In this document: positions 13,783-21,481 of the stretch, piece after piece
Position numbering within the stretch: position 1 is the stretch's first letter
Layout of the letters: every line of letters starts with the position of its first letter
DNA from: Enterobacter hormaechei ATCC 49162
GTDB lineage: Bacteria; Pseudomonadota; Gammaproteobacteria; Enterobacterales; Enterobacteriaceae
Assembly (NCBI RefSeq): GCF_001875655.1
Contig: NZ_MKEQ01000001.1
Coordinates: forward strand, 1,674,001-1,738,000
Direction: 5' to 3'
DNA length: 64,000 nt
Position numbers and translations under genes: made by a program
The notes under the pieces: generated by a model
What the model was told of the DNA's origin: nothing
Databases searched by the model: none
What the model saw: the letters and a program-made list of their open reading frames with translations, nothing else

Positions 13783-14540
13783 ATAACATCCCCAACCAGG
13801 ACATAGACGCCCTCGTAAAATCAGGCGCCCTTTTCGTTTCAAACCATTCTGGCGGTAAAGATAGTCAAACGATGCTTATCAAGCTGCTTGAGGTTATCCC
13901 GCCAAAGCAGATCGTCGTAGTGCATGCTTCGCTTGGCGCCATGGAATGGCCTGGCGCGCTGGAGCTAGCCGAGAAGCAGGCTGGGGGTTCTGGACTGCCG
14001 TTCATCGTTGCCAGGGCGCGCAAGACCCTGCTGGAGATGGTGGAGCGACGCTTTGCGAATCGCCCAGAAGTGCCGAGCTGGCCGTCAGCTAGCACGAGAA
14101 AATGCACTAGTGACCTGAAGCGCGGCCCTATCCAGCGTGAGGTGAGAGCCTACGCGAAGGCGAACGGTTTCAAAGTAATCGTCAACTGTCTCGGTCTGCG
14201 CGCCCAGGAGTCCCCTGGCCGAGCCAAGCGTCAGGTGTTTCGCAAGAACGAAACTGATTCCAACTCGGTGCTGACCTGGTACGAATGGTTGCCAATTCAT
14301 GAGCTGAAGGTGGAAGAGGTGTTTGCCTCAATTCGCGAGGCCGGTCAGGAACCGCATTACGCTTACGCGTTGGGAAATGAGCGTCTTAGCTGCGTGTTCT
14401 GCATCATGGCGAGCCGAAACGACCTGCGGAACGGTGGACGGCATCACCCAGAGCTGCTTGAGCAGTACGCAGCGCTGGAGGCGCACACCGGGTACACGAT
14501 GCACATGAACCGCATCCCGATAAAGGAGCTGGCAGCATGA
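13779..14540 (+). CDS. PAPS-reductase-family protein
   Basis: 253 aa. A PP-loop (HSGGKDSQTM) near residue 24 binds ATP or a nucleotide sulfate. It is followed by an alpha/beta Rossmann-like core (QIVVVHASLGAMEWPG). Conserved cysteines appear at KCTSDLKRGP and CVFCIMASRNDL, where related ATP-pyrophosphatase enzymes hold an iron-sulfur cluster. Family members reduce PAPS or activate bases for sulfur or other chemistry (DndC is one). In this operon it is followed at once by an adenine methyltransferase (ATGA overlap), so nucleic-acid modification is a reasonable inference; the substrate is unknown. Confidence 0.75.
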   Translation: MNNIPNQDIDALVKSGALFVSNHSGGKDSQTMLIKLLEVIPPKQIVVVHASLGAMEWPGALELAEKQAGGSGLPFIVARARKTLLEMVERRFANRPEVPSWPSASTRKCTSDLKRGPIQREVRAYAKANGFKVIVNCLGLRAQESPGRAKRQVFRKNETDSNSVLTWYEWLPIHELKVEEVFASIREAGQEPHYAYALGNERLSCVFCIMASRNDLRNGGRHHPELLEQYAALEAHTGYTMHMNRIPIKELAA

Positions 14541-15196
14541 CCGGAAAATACTCTCTTATCTACGCAGATCCTCCCTGGTCTTACGGCAACACCATCAGCA
14601 ACGGTGCCGCCGCCGACCACTACTCCACCATGAAGCTCATCGACATCAAGCGCCTGCCAGTGTGGGAACTTGCCGCCGAAAACGCCGTGCTGGCGATGTG
14701 GTACACCGGAACGCATAACCAGGAGGCTATCGAACTGGCCGAGGCCTGGGGTTTTGCCGTTCGCACGATGAAGGGCTTTACCTGGGTGAAGCTGAATCAG
14801 AACGCCGAACTGCGCATCAACAAGGCGCTGGCCGAGGGTGAAATCACCGACTTTTACGACTTCCTAGATCTGCTTAACGCCGAGACGCGCATGAACGGCG
14901 GCAACCACACCCGGGCCAATACCGAAGATCTGCTGATTGCTACCCGCGGCGCCTGGCTGGAAAGAAAGCACGCCGGGATTAAGCAGGTGGTCTACAGCCC
15001 GCTCGGCGCGCATAGCGAAAAGCCGTGGGAAGTGCGCCACCGGCTGGAGCTGCTTTACGGTGATGTGCCGCGCATTGAGTTGTTTAGCCGCTGCGCGGCG
15101 CCGGGCTGGCACCACTGGGGAAATCAGTGCGCCACCGCCGCGGTTGAATTGCTACCCGGCTGCGCCATCGACGCTGTGAAAAAGGAGGCCGTATGA
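14537..15196 (+). CDS. MT-A70-family N6-adenine methyltransferase
   Basis: 219 aa. The catalytic DPPW motif is in YSLIYADPPWSYGN (residues 6-19). Other family marks are LAMWYTG, GFTWVKLNQ, GNHTRANTEDLLIATRG and a C-terminal RIELFSRCAAPGWHHWGNQ. It would methylate adenine N6 in DNA, protecting phage DNA or altering regulation. It is coupled on both sides (ATGA overlaps with the PAPS-reductase-like gene and the next small ORF). Confidence 0.88.
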   Translation: MTGKYSLIYADPPWSYGNTISNGAAADHYSTMKLIDIKRLPVWELAAENAVLAMWYTGTHNQEAIELAEAWGFAVRTMKGFTWVKLNQNAELRINKALAEGEITDFYDFLDLLNAETRMNGGNHTRANTEDLLIATRGAWLERKHAGIKQVVYSPLGAHSEKPWEVRHRLELLYGDVPRIELFSRCAAPGWHHWGNQCATAAVELLPGCAIDAVKKEAV

Positions 15197-15411
15197 CGCC
15201 AGAAACAGACAACGCCATCCGTGCTGCCTGCCGCCGCTGCACCGAGGAAATCCAGCAGGCCATGCGCAAGAAACCAAAGCCTAACTGGAACGAAACGGTA
15301 CCTCCCATCATCAACAAGCATCACAAGAAAATAGAAGCTCTGGGAGTTAGCCTCCTGGAGTTTGTCGTATACACAGGGCGCCTGAATAAAAGGTTTGGAG
15401 TTGAACAATGA
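15193..15411 (+). CDS. Small basic phage protein (72 aa)
   Basis: 72 aa, helical and basic (IRAACRRCTEEIQQAMRKKP, IINKHHKKIEALGVSLLEFV). It is coupled by 4-bp overlaps to the methyltransferase and to the HNH gene. Function unknown. Confidence 0.55.
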   Translation: MTPETDNAIRAACRRCTEEIQQAMRKKPKPNWNETVPPIINKHHKKIEALGVSLLEFVVYTGRLNKRFGVEQ

Positions 15412-15923
15412 CCCTTACGCAAAACAGGTTAAAAGAAGTGCTTAGTTATGACCCCTCAACAGGGGTTTTTTATTGGCTAAACCCTACTGCTTACTGCATG
15501 CATCCAGGTGATGTCGCTGGGTTCGTAGATTACACAGGCTATGCCTACATAAAAGTAGACAAGGTCAAATATTCAGCACATCGCCTCGCATGGATTTACG
15601 TCTATGGACACTCACCAATTGAGCAGATCGACCACATTAACAATGTCAGATCGGATAACAGAATTGTTAATTTAAGACTGGCCACACGCTCTCAAAACAT
15701 GATGAATCAACCAGCCAGAAAGGGCAGCATTTCAGGGGTTAAAGGAGTTAGCTGGGACAAAAAAATGCAAAGCTGGCGAGCAAGATGCCAAGCCAATGGT
15801 GAAAGGATAAACATTGGGTGGTTCGACTCAATAGAAGAAGCCGCAGAAAGTCTCAGAGTTTATAGACAGCAATACCACGGCGAATTTGCTAACCATGGAG
15901 ATCATCATGACAACAGAATTTAA
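15408..15923 (+). CDS. HNH endonuclease, second copy class
   Basis: 171 aa. The HNH core is AHRLAWIYVYGHSPIEQIDHI followed by NNVRSDNRIVNLRLATRSQN. The C-terminus SGVKGVSWDKKMQSWRARCQ plus INIGWFDSIEEAAES is an AP2-like DNA-binding repeat. The gene is AT-richer than its neighbours, suggesting recent acquisition. It shares domain order with the enzyme at 9438-10001 but is clearly divergent. It runs past the start of the next gene by 17 bp. Confidence 0.85.
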   Translation: MTLTQNRLKEVLSYDPSTGVFYWLNPTAYCMHPGDVAGFVDYTGYAYIKVDKVKYSAHRLAWIYVYGHSPIEQIDHINNVRSDNRIVNLRLATRSQNMMNQPARKGSISGVKGVSWDKKMQSWRARCQANGERINIGWFDSIEEAAESLRVYRQQYHGEFANHGDHHDNRI

Positions 15924-16224
15924 AGCGTTACCCGTAGAACGCAACCAATACGGTTACTGGACTCACCCGCTTTACGATGAATTTTGCGATGGCCGCGAAT
16001 CCATTTCGCCCATTGAGTTCAACGCATGGCTGGAGAAGAACGGCCTCGAGTGGAAAGTGATTTACCGCGATGAGGATGACGTCGATCCAGATGTTGACGG
16101 CTATGACATTTCATCGTGGCAGCCCGAAACTCCCGCCGGTGGTGGTTGGTTTGTCGGTTCAATTCACGACACGGAAGATGGGGCGGTATGCATCTGGCTG
16201 CGGCACGCTGGCGGTGCGGAATGA
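15907..16224 (+). CDS. Phage protein (105 aa)
   Basis: 105 aa from ATG 15907, with GGAG 6-7 nt upstream. Acidic and aromatic-rich (NQYGYWTHPLYDEFCDG, DPDVDGYDISSWQPE, GGGWFVGSIHDTEDGAVCIW). The pattern is frequent in lambdoid early operons. No function is known to me. Confidence 0.6.
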   Translation: MTTEFKALPVERNQYGYWTHPLYDEFCDGRESISPIEFNAWLEKNGLEWKVIYRDEDDVDPDVDGYDISSWQPETPAGGGWFVGSIHDTEDGAVCIWLRHAGGAE

Positions 16225-16412
16225 ACAGAGCCTCGCCCGTCGATTTGAGGAAAAGCCTCGACATTGCCAATCACCTGGCGCACATCGGCATTCGCTTTGT
16301 GCCGATCCCGGTGGCGACCGAGGAAGAATTCCAGACGCTGGCCGCCGAGCTATCACGACGGCTTGAGCAGATGGCAGTCGAAGCAGAGAAGAATGAAGGC
16401 GGTGCTGCATGA
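16221..16412 (+). CDS. DUF1382-family phage protein
   Basis: 63 aa, MNRASPVDLRKSLDIANHLA then HIGIRFVPIPVATEEEFQTL. It parallels the lambda protein reading MHKASPVELRTSIEMAHSLA with IGIRFVPIPVETDEEF (DUF1382). Function unknown. It overlaps the previous gene by 4 bp. Confidence 0.8.
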   Translation: MNRASPVDLRKSLDIANHLAHIGIRFVPIPVATEEEFQTLAAELSRRLEQMAVEAEKNEGGAA

Positions 16413-16427
16413 AGGCACTAATCACCA

Positions 16428-16449
16428 GGTCGCTAAAGCGGCCTTTTTT
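16428..16449 (+). terminator. Probable intrinsic terminator in the pL operon
   Basis: GGTCGC (16428-16433), loop TAAA, GCGGCC (16438-16443), then TTTTTT. The stem pairs fully if one U-G pair is allowed. It lies just after the DUF1382 gene. Confidence 0.6.
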
Positions 16450-16503
16450 ATTGCTGGCGTTCACATTCAACCGTATTAACCGACAGTTCCGGGAGCATTG
16501 ACC

Positions 16504-16722
16504 ATGGCCGATATCATCGATACCGCAGCAGAGATTGAAGAGCTTCAGCGTAACGCTGCCCTTTCCGCTCACCGGCTGAACCGCAATGCCGTATCAGCTG
16601 AGCGTTGTGAAGAATGCGACGAACCAATTCCCGAGCCGCGGCGCGCTGCCGTTCCCGGCTGCCAGACGTGCGCAGAGTGCCAGGGTGTTATCGAACTTAA
16701 GAATAAGCAAAGGGGAATGTGA
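16504..16722 (+). CDS. TraR/DksA-type zinc-finger protein
   Basis: 72 aa from ATG 16504 behind GGGAG. A helical N-terminus (IIDTAAEIEELQRNAALSAH) is followed by a four-Cys finger, CEECDEPIPEPRRAAVPGCQ then CAEC, the DksA/TraR pattern. Family members bind in the secondary channel of RNA polymerase and mimic DksA with ppGpp. A role in retuning host transcription is inferred. Confidence 0.85.
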   Translation: MADIIDTAAEIEELQRNAALSAHRLNRNAVSAERCEECDEPIPEPRRAAVPGCQTCAECQGVIELKNKQRGM

Positions 16723-16796
16723 TGTGGCCTATATGCAAACACTGCGGCCGTATGTGCTGGAGTGAATGGTGTATTAAATGCGACAAGCGGGGGTGA
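16722..16796 (+). CDS. Cys-rich microprotein (24 aa)
   Basis: Reads MWPICKHCGRMCWSEWCIKC plus four residues. Its ATG overlaps the stop of the TraR-like gene. CxxC...C...CxxC spacing suggests one zinc site. Small size limits certainty, but codon coupling and Cys spacing argue against chance. Confidence 0.5.
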   Translation: MWPICKHCGRMCWSEWCIKCDKRG

Positions 16797-16800
16797 AGTG

Positions 16801-17193
16801 ATGGATTACAGCAAGCTAGGCGATTTTGAGATAAACAAACTGGTCGGCGATGTCGTTTTCAAAGGACTATGGTCATGCAGGCCGGGCACTGCGGGAAATA
16901 AAAGTGACTCATGGTATTACGGTAACGCGGATGCTTCGCTCAACCCGCTATCACCGCTTCCCGACTACTGCAACGATGCGGCTGCCGCATGGCCGATAAT
17001 CACCGCAAATAAAATCAGCATTTACGCAATGAGCGAAGCGGACAAAAGAGGCGGTTGGGGGGCCGAGGCTTTTCATCCCAACGATGCATATAGCTTTAAC
17101 GATAACCCACTTCGTGCCGCAATGATTGTCTTCCTCATGATGCAGGAGTCAGCCAATGTTCCAGCTAATTCAACGGGGTCAGATTTACGCTGA
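16801..17193 (+). CDS. NinX/DUF2591-like phage protein
   Basis: 130 aa from ATG 16801. The pattern MDYSKLGDFEINKLVGDVVF, then LPDYCNDAAAAWPII and NPLRAAMIVFLMMQE, is the NinX/DUF2591 signature. Function unknown. The 3' end overlaps the next gene by 38 bp in another frame. Confidence 0.8.
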   Translation: MDYSKLGDFEINKLVGDVVFKGLWSCRPGTAGNKSDSWYYGNADASLNPLSPLPDYCNDAAAAWPIITANKISIYAMSEADKRGGWGAEAFHPNDAYSFNDNPLRAAMIVFLMMQESANVPANSTGSDLR

Positions 17194-17395
17194 CCAGCAC
17201 GGTTGGCCCGTCATAATCCACAGTTGCACATCACAGATAGTCCGATACTGGCGACAGGGCCGGATCAACACCGCTTCAATCGACCGTTTTAACAATGATT
17301 TTGAGCACCTCGATCACCGTGAGGCGGCACAGATACGCGCCGAACTGGAGACGAGCGAGCATATTAAATTGCTGCGCGCCCAGCGTGCTGCGTGA
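17156..17395 (+). CDS. DUF4222-family phage protein
   Basis: 79 aa, MFQLIQRGQIYADQHGWPVI followed by SCTSQIVRYWR and INRF-like text, the pattern of DUF4222 proteins of lambdoid phages. Function unknown. It starts inside the upstream gene and ends just before a terminator. Confidence 0.75.
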   Translation: MFQLIQRGQIYADQHGWPVIIHSCTSQIVRYWRQGRINTASIDRFNNDFEHLDHREAAQIRAELETSEHIKLLRAQRAA

Positions 17396-17407
17396 ACATC
17401 GACATAG

Positions 17408-17426
17408 GCCCATCAGGGCTTTTTTT
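17408..17426 (+). terminator. Intrinsic terminator in the pL operon
   Basis: GCCC (17408-17411), loop ATCA, GGGC (17416-17419), then seven T. It is short but well formed, after the DUF4222 gene and before the methyltransferase. Confidence 0.6.
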
Positions 17427-17444
17427 ACGCCCGGAGATTAACGA

Positions 17445-18197
17445 ATGCGAGTAGATAATGAAGTTCTGAACGTACTGAGCGCGGCAGAGTGTAATGGCCC
17501 GCAACTCTTCCTTACCGGTCAGCTTGATCGCAACCTCTACACCAGAACAAACAAAGTGCTGGAGGCGGCTGGAGGAAAATGGAACCGCAAAGCCAAAGCG
17601 CACATTTTTGATACCGATGCCTCAGATCGCATCGAGCAAATTATTCTCACCGGTGACGTCGTTGTACCAAAGGATGATTTTGAGTTCTTCCCGACCCCGC
17701 CAGCTGTAGCCGAACGAGTAATAGAATTGGCAGATATTCAAAACGGCATGCGGGTTCTTGAGCCAAGTGCTGGTAAGGGAGCCTTAGCGCTGGCCGCTCA
17801 ACAATCAGCTTTGGACGTTAAAGTCGATATGTTCGAACTGATGCCAGAAAATAATGCTCACCTTCACAGTATGAATATCAAAAACGCGAAAATTGGTGAC
17901 CCCATAGACTTCCTTTCTGTTGAGCCGATGGCATCTTTCGATCGCATTGTTATGAATCCTCCTTTCGGCCGACAGGCAGACATCAAGCACGTTTCTCATG
18001 CACTGAAATTCCTTAAGCCGGGCGGCCTGCTGGTATCGGTAATGGCTTCTTCTGTGACGTTTCGCAGCAACAAGCTGACAACTGATTTCCGCCAGCTCAT
18101 AGAGGAGCGCGGCGGCCACATCGAAGAACTACCTGAAGGTGCATTTAAATCATCTGGAACGATGGTGAATACCGTCATCGTGGTCATTCCAGGCTGA
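17445..18197 (+). CDS. Class I SAM methyltransferase with NPPF motif
   Basis: 250 aa. The N-terminal 85 residues (LFLTGQLDRNLYTRTNKVLE) may recognise substrate. Motif I is VLEPSAGKGALALAA near residue 105, and the catalytic motif IV is NPPFGRQAD near 170. NPPF marks N6-adenine or related amino-methyltransferases. It follows an operon that already holds an MT-A70 enzyme, giving the phage two different adenine-methylase folds. GGAG precedes the ATG. Confidence 0.82.
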   Translation: MRVDNEVLNVLSAAECNGPQLFLTGQLDRNLYTRTNKVLEAAGGKWNRKAKAHIFDTDASDRIEQIILTGDVVVPKDDFEFFPTPPAVAERVIELADIQNGMRVLEPSAGKGALALAAQQSALDVKVDMFELMPENNAHLHSMNIKNAKIGDPIDFLSVEPMASFDRIVMNPPFGRQADIKHVSHALKFLKPGGLLVSVMASSVTFRSNKLTTDFRQLIEERGGHIEELPEGAFKSSGTMVNTVIVVIPG

Positions 18198-18205
18198 CGC
18201 AACTG

Positions 18206-18228
18206 ATAGCCAGTTATGAGCTGGCTAT
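18206..18228. repeat. 8-bp inverted repeat before xis
   Basis: ATAGCCAG (18206-18213), 7-nt loop, CTGGCTAT (18221-18228). A perfect stem with no T-run follows the methyltransferase gene. It could be a retroregulatory hairpin or a protein site in the int-xis region. Confidence 0.45.
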
Positions 18229-18265
18229 TGGGTGCGAAAGCACTGCTCCGTTATCCCCCATTTTG

Positions 18266-18291
18266 CCCGGCTCCGCGCCGGGTTCTTTTTT
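18266..18291 (+). terminator. Intrinsic terminator upstream of xis/int
   Basis: CCCGGC (18266-18271), loop TCCGC, GCCGGG (18277-18282), then TTCTTTTTT. It closes the pL accessory genes before xis. In a lysogen it would insulate xis-int from stray transcription. Confidence 0.85.
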
Positions 18292-18306
18292 GCCTGGAGG
18301 AAATGC

Positions 18307-18642
18307 ATGGTTGAGGCAAAAACACTGACAGCCAGACAGGCGGCCGAGCTACTAATCACCTCACCGAGAACTGTCTACCGTCTTATCGACTCGGGGCAGT
18401 TGGCCGGGAAGAAGATCGGGAACAAATACCGAACGACCGACGTCGCCTGTATTGCGTATTTACATGACCCGCGCGATCCTGTTCCTGCGAGCGCGGGTGA
18501 ACATAAAGGAGAAATTTTATGTCAATCACCCTCAGAGGCGGCGTATGGCACTGTCATTTCGTTACGCCGTCAGGGAAAAGAATTAGACGATCTCTTGGTA
18601 CGGGGGACAAGAAACAAGCGCAGGAGCTGCACGACAAGCTGA
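18307..18642 (+). CDS. Excisionase-like HTH protein
   Basis: 111 aa from ATG 18307. The first 60 residues are a MerR-type or excisionase winged helix ([20 protein letters not shown] then [16 protein letters not shown]). The last third overlaps the first 124 bp of int in a different frame, as in lambda where xis and int overlap. It would bend DNA at the right attachment site and favour excision. Whether the overlapping C-terminal part matters is unknown. Confidence 0.75.
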   Translation: MVEAKTLTARQAAELLITSPRTVYRLIDSGQLAGKKIGNKYRTTDVACIAYLHDPRDPVPASAGEHKGEILCQSPSEAAYGTVISLRRQGKELDDLLVRGTRNKRRSCTTS

Positions 18643-19682
18643 AGGCTGAAGCGTGGCGGGTTGATAAAATTGGAGAGCTGCCGACGAGGACGTTTGAGGA
18701 ATGTTGCATCAGGTGGATCCGCGAGAAGGAGCATAAGCGGTCACTCGATGACGATAAGACCAAAATCGAATATTTCCTGCGGCATTTCTCCGGCCGGGAT
18801 ATTTCAACCATCACAGCTGATCAGGTTCATGAGGCTGTTTCGAAGATGGTCAACCGTAAGCATATTCAGGTCTGGGAGTCGCGCAGGGACGCGGCTATAC
18901 GCCGGGGGAAGGAACCGCCTCCGTATGCTGAGAAACCGGTAAGCCAGGCCACAAAGAGTCAGCACCTTTCTTTCATGCGATCTCTGTTCAAGGCTGCGGC
19001 TAATGACTGGGGCTGGATTAAAACGGCCCCGGTTATAAAAACGAAAAAGCCGATCAGCAAACGCATCCGATGGCTGACCAGGGACGAGGCAGAACGGCTT
19101 ATCTCCTGCATGCCGGAGTCGATAAAGCCGGTGGTGATATTTGCACTGGCAACCGGCCTGCGCCGCTCCAACATCATTGATCTGGAGTGGCAGCAGGTCG
19201 ATATGCAGAGAAAGGTTGCATGGGTAAATCCGGAGAACGCGAAGGCGGGCAAGGCTATCGGCGTGGCTCTGAATGATACCGCATGCAGGGTGTTAAGGGA
19301 TCAGATCGGGAAAAGTTCCAGGTGGGTATTCGTTCACACGAAGCCATCAACGCGCCCGGATAAAACCGTCACTCCGGCTGTCCGCAAAATGCGAGTGGAT
19401 GACAATGTCGCCTGGCGCATTGGACTGGAAAGAGCGGGTATAGAAGACTTCCGTTTTCATGACCTCCGGCATACCTGGGCGAGCTGGTTAATTCAGTCCG
19501 GCGTTCCGTTGTCAGTTCTGCAAGAAATGGGCGGCTGGGAGTCCATCGAAATGGTACGTCGATACGCTCACCTGGCACCGAACCACTTAAGCGAACACGC
19601 ACGGAAAATTGATGCCATTTTTGGCAACCATGACACAAATACGACACAAGGAGAAAATCAGGCTGGCTTGAAACTGGCGTAA
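18519..19682 (+). CDS. int: Prophage integrase (tyrosine recombinase), DLP12 IntD type
   Basis: 387 aa, the length of DLP12 IntD, with strong likeness in [40 protein letters not shown] and [17 protein letters not shown]. The catalytic set is visible: Arg in GLRRSN, HxxR in HDLRH, His/Trp in GGWES and Tyr in VRRYAHL. Start ATG 18519 follows AAGGAG. The gene ends 15 bp from the 3' end of tRNA-Arg(UCU), the argU attachment site used by DLP12. The crossover should lie within the tRNA 3' part; attL is outside this window, so the core cannot be defined here. Confidence 0.95.
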   Translation: MSITLRGGVWHCHFVTPSGKRIRRSLGTGDKKQAQELHDKLKAEAWRVDKIGELPTRTFEECCIRWIREKEHKRSLDDDKTKIEYFLRHFSGRDISTITADQVHEAVSKMVNRKHIQVWESRRDAAIRRGKEPPPYAEKPVSQATKSQHLSFMRSLFKAAANDWGWIKTAPVIKTKKPISKRIRWLTRDEAERLISCMPESIKPVVIFALATGLRRSNIIDLEWQQVDMQRKVAWVNPENAKAGKAIGVALNDTACRVLRDQIGKSSRWVFVHTKPSTRPDKTVTPAVRKMRVDDNVAWRIGLERAGIEDFRFHDLRHTWASWLIQSGVPLSVLQEMGGWESIEMVRRYAHLAPNHLSEHARKIDAIFGNHDTNTTQGENQAGLKLA

Positions 19683-19697
19683 GCGACTGTTTTTAAA

Positions 19698-19774
19698 TGG
19701 CACGCCCTGTAGGATTCGAACCTACGACCTACGGCTTAGAAGGCCGTTGCTCTATCCAACTGAGCTAAGGGCGC
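19698..19774 (-). tRNA. argU: tRNA-Arg (anticodon UCU), prophage attachment site
   Basis: The minus strand begins GCGCCCTTAGCTCAGTTGGA, has anticodon TCT in CTTCTAA, a T arm GGTTCGAATCC, and ends with CCA at 19698-19700. It matches E. coli argU (Salmonella fimU) except for several stem bases. The tRNA reads AGA and AGG. It is both the integration target of the adjacent IntD-type integrase and the neighbour of the fim regulators. Confidence 0.96.
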
Positions 19775-19813
19775 ACGGAGAAGAGTGTACTTCGCGGTGG
19801 TGAAACGCCTGGA

Positions 19814-19841
19814 ATTATACGGTCAATGCGTAGTGAGTCAA
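19814..19841 (-). promoter_or_regulatory. argU promoter
   Basis: Minus strand: -35 TTGACT (19841-19836), a 16-bp spacer, -10 TATAAT (19819-19814), 39 nt before the tRNA 5' end. It lies on the chromosomal side, so integration leaves tRNA expression under its own promoter. Confidence 0.8.
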
Positions 19842-20041
19842 TGCCTTTTCCGCCTTCTCTGGCGATAATGACTAGTTGATTGTAAATACGGCTGTTTTTT
19901 CAACATTTATCCCTCTTTTACGGGCTGCGAAAAGGCTTAGCCGCTTTTAAGTAACGCCTGCTGTTTTCCTGTTCACTTCGCCTTCACACTGTCCTGCGGT
20001 ATCCCGGCCGCCAGGAGGCTGGAAGTGAACAGGACGACGGA

Positions 20042-20740
20042 GTGACAGCGCCAGACCAGACAGGTTTCCCCTCGCACGTGCAACACATCTCACGCGACAT
20101 TACAGGCATCAAGCTTGAACCCATTGTCGCCCTCTCCTCATCGCGCACGGTAGGGGCCGAAGTGCTCAGCGTGTTGTCGCCGCATCAGCAAAGCGAAGGC
20201 TTTTTCCGCGACTTGTCCGCCGCCGGGGCGCTTATGCTGCTGGAAGCACAGATCGCCGCGTTAAAAAACCCCTTCCCCTGTGACAACCTTTTCATAAATT
20301 TGCCGATAACCGTTCTGACCATACCGGAAATGTTCCAGCGTTTACTGCAACTGAATAGCCCACCGCTGAACATTGAACTCGTGGAACCTGCCTCGTTCTT
20401 TTCACTCTCAGACCCGGCACGTCTGAGGGTGAGTTGTGCGCTTCAGCAGTTGACCGCGCAGGGGCACCGGATCTGGCTGGATGATATTGATGAAGCGTCA
20501 GGACGTGCATTTTTAGCCTGCCGCCTGCCGTTAAGCGGAATAAAAATCGATAAGATCGCTTTCTGGCGTTTACGTGCAACGCCGGCGCTGACACAGCTGG
20601 TCACGCTTTGTTCAAAAATCGCTACGAATGTGCTCATTGAAGGCATTGAAACAGAAAGGGATCGTGCATGCGCACTTCAGGCTGGCGCGCGCTTCGGTCA
20701 GGGATATTATTGGCCATCCTGGAGATGGCAGGAGGACTGA
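20042..20740 (+). CDS. EAL-domain protein of the fim regulatory cluster (STM0551-like)
   Basis: 232 aa from GTG 20042. The EAL domain fills the protein: GAEVL (EAL position), FINLP, IELVEP, WLDDIDEAS, GIKIDK, IEGIETE and GQGYYWP. The acidic, Lys and Gln residues expected for c-di-GMP hydrolysis appear to be present. No GGDEF or membrane segment is seen. In Salmonella an EAL protein (STM0551) sits between fimY and the tRNA-Arg gene and lowers fimbrial expression; position and orientation here match. Function is inferred from that context. Confidence 0.75.
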   Translation: MTAPDQTGFPSHVQHISRDITGIKLEPIVALSSSRTVGAEVLSVLSPHQQSEGFFRDLSAAGALMLLEAQIAALKNPFPCDNLFINLPITVLTIPEMFQRLLQLNSPPLNIELVEPASFFSLSDPARLRVSCALQQLTAQGHRIWLDDIDEASGRAFLACRLPLSGIKIDKIAFWRLRATPALTQLVTLCSKIATNVLIEGIETERDRACALQAGARFGQGYYWPSWRWQED

Positions 20741-20764
20741 ACGGTCATCGCCAAGAGGGAAGCT

Positions 20765-21481
20765 ATGCGAATGACAGTGCGCCGTTATCGGCGTCGTCGG
20801 ACAGGAAGTGATTCACTGGGTTCTACGCACTCGCCTTTTGCTCTCCCATTTTTTGATCGTCTCGAATATTTGAGCCAGTCAATCAACCAGACCCGCAAAA
20901 CCGATGCTCCCTTTATCATTCTGGTCACACAGGATAATTTTTTCCGTTCCGGTTTTCTGAGCGGGCAGTCGCCCCTGAGCAATTGCTGCGACTATTCCAC
21001 GCTGGATGCCGCCCTCAGTGATTTAAATCACTGGCCTTCATCGCGTCTGGTCGTCGACATCGAGAGCCGCGCCTCGCCGCTCATTGACCTGCTGGACCGA
21101 TTACGCCGCCACAGCCTGTTCGCCCCCTACCTGACACCCTACCTGCTCGTCCGCGCCGATGATTATGATGCCCGCCTGTTTTGTAAAGCGGCTGGCCCTT
21201 TTCATGTGCTTGAACGCCAGCTTACGGCGCTGGCTATGCAACAAACTTTGCTGGAAGCGCCCTCCCCTCCCGGACACCGTAAAGAGTGGTTTTCCCGGGA
21301 TGAATGGCCGATCTTACAGGCACTGTCGCAGGGTAGCTCCTTGCGCCAAATCGCGCAGTTACAGAACCGCCCTTACAGCCGCATTATTTACCGTCTCAGC
21401 TGCATCCTGGCGAAACTTGGGCTGAATCATCGTCATGAGTTGCTACATCTTCTCAACAACCTCTCAGATTTCACGTATTAA
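20765..21481 (+). CDS. fimY: FimY-like fimbrial regulator
   Basis: 238 aa; Salmonella FimY is about 240. The basic N-terminus (VRRYRRRRTG) and the core FIILVTQDNFFRSGFLSGQS parallel FimY (FVILVTQDNCFRNGLL). The last 65 residues form a LuxR-type HTH (WPILQALSQGSSLRQIAQLQ...YRLSCILAKLGLNHRHEL). In Salmonella FimY works with FimZ to switch on the fim operon and is repressed by FimW. It lies 24 bp after the EAL gene and is probably co-transcribed with it. Confidence 0.8.
   Translation: MRMTVRRYRRRRTGSDSLGSTHSPFALPFFDRLEYLSQSINQTRKTDAPFIILVTQDNFFRSGFLSGQSPLSNCCDYSTLDAALSDLNHWPSSRLVVDIESRASPLIDLLDRLRRHSLFAPYLTPYLLVRADDYDARLFCKAAGPFHVLERQLTALAMQQTLLEAPSPPGHRKEWFSRDEWPILQALSQGSSLRQIAQLQNRPYSRIIYRLSCILAKLGLNHRHELLHLLNNLSDFTY

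Noticed and set aside
16409..16501. 30-codon frame MKALITRSLKRP... after the DUF1382 gene
   Set aside because: It has an ATGA overlap but runs through a terminator stem and T-run at 16428-16449; the terminator explains the sequence better, though the peptide is not excluded.
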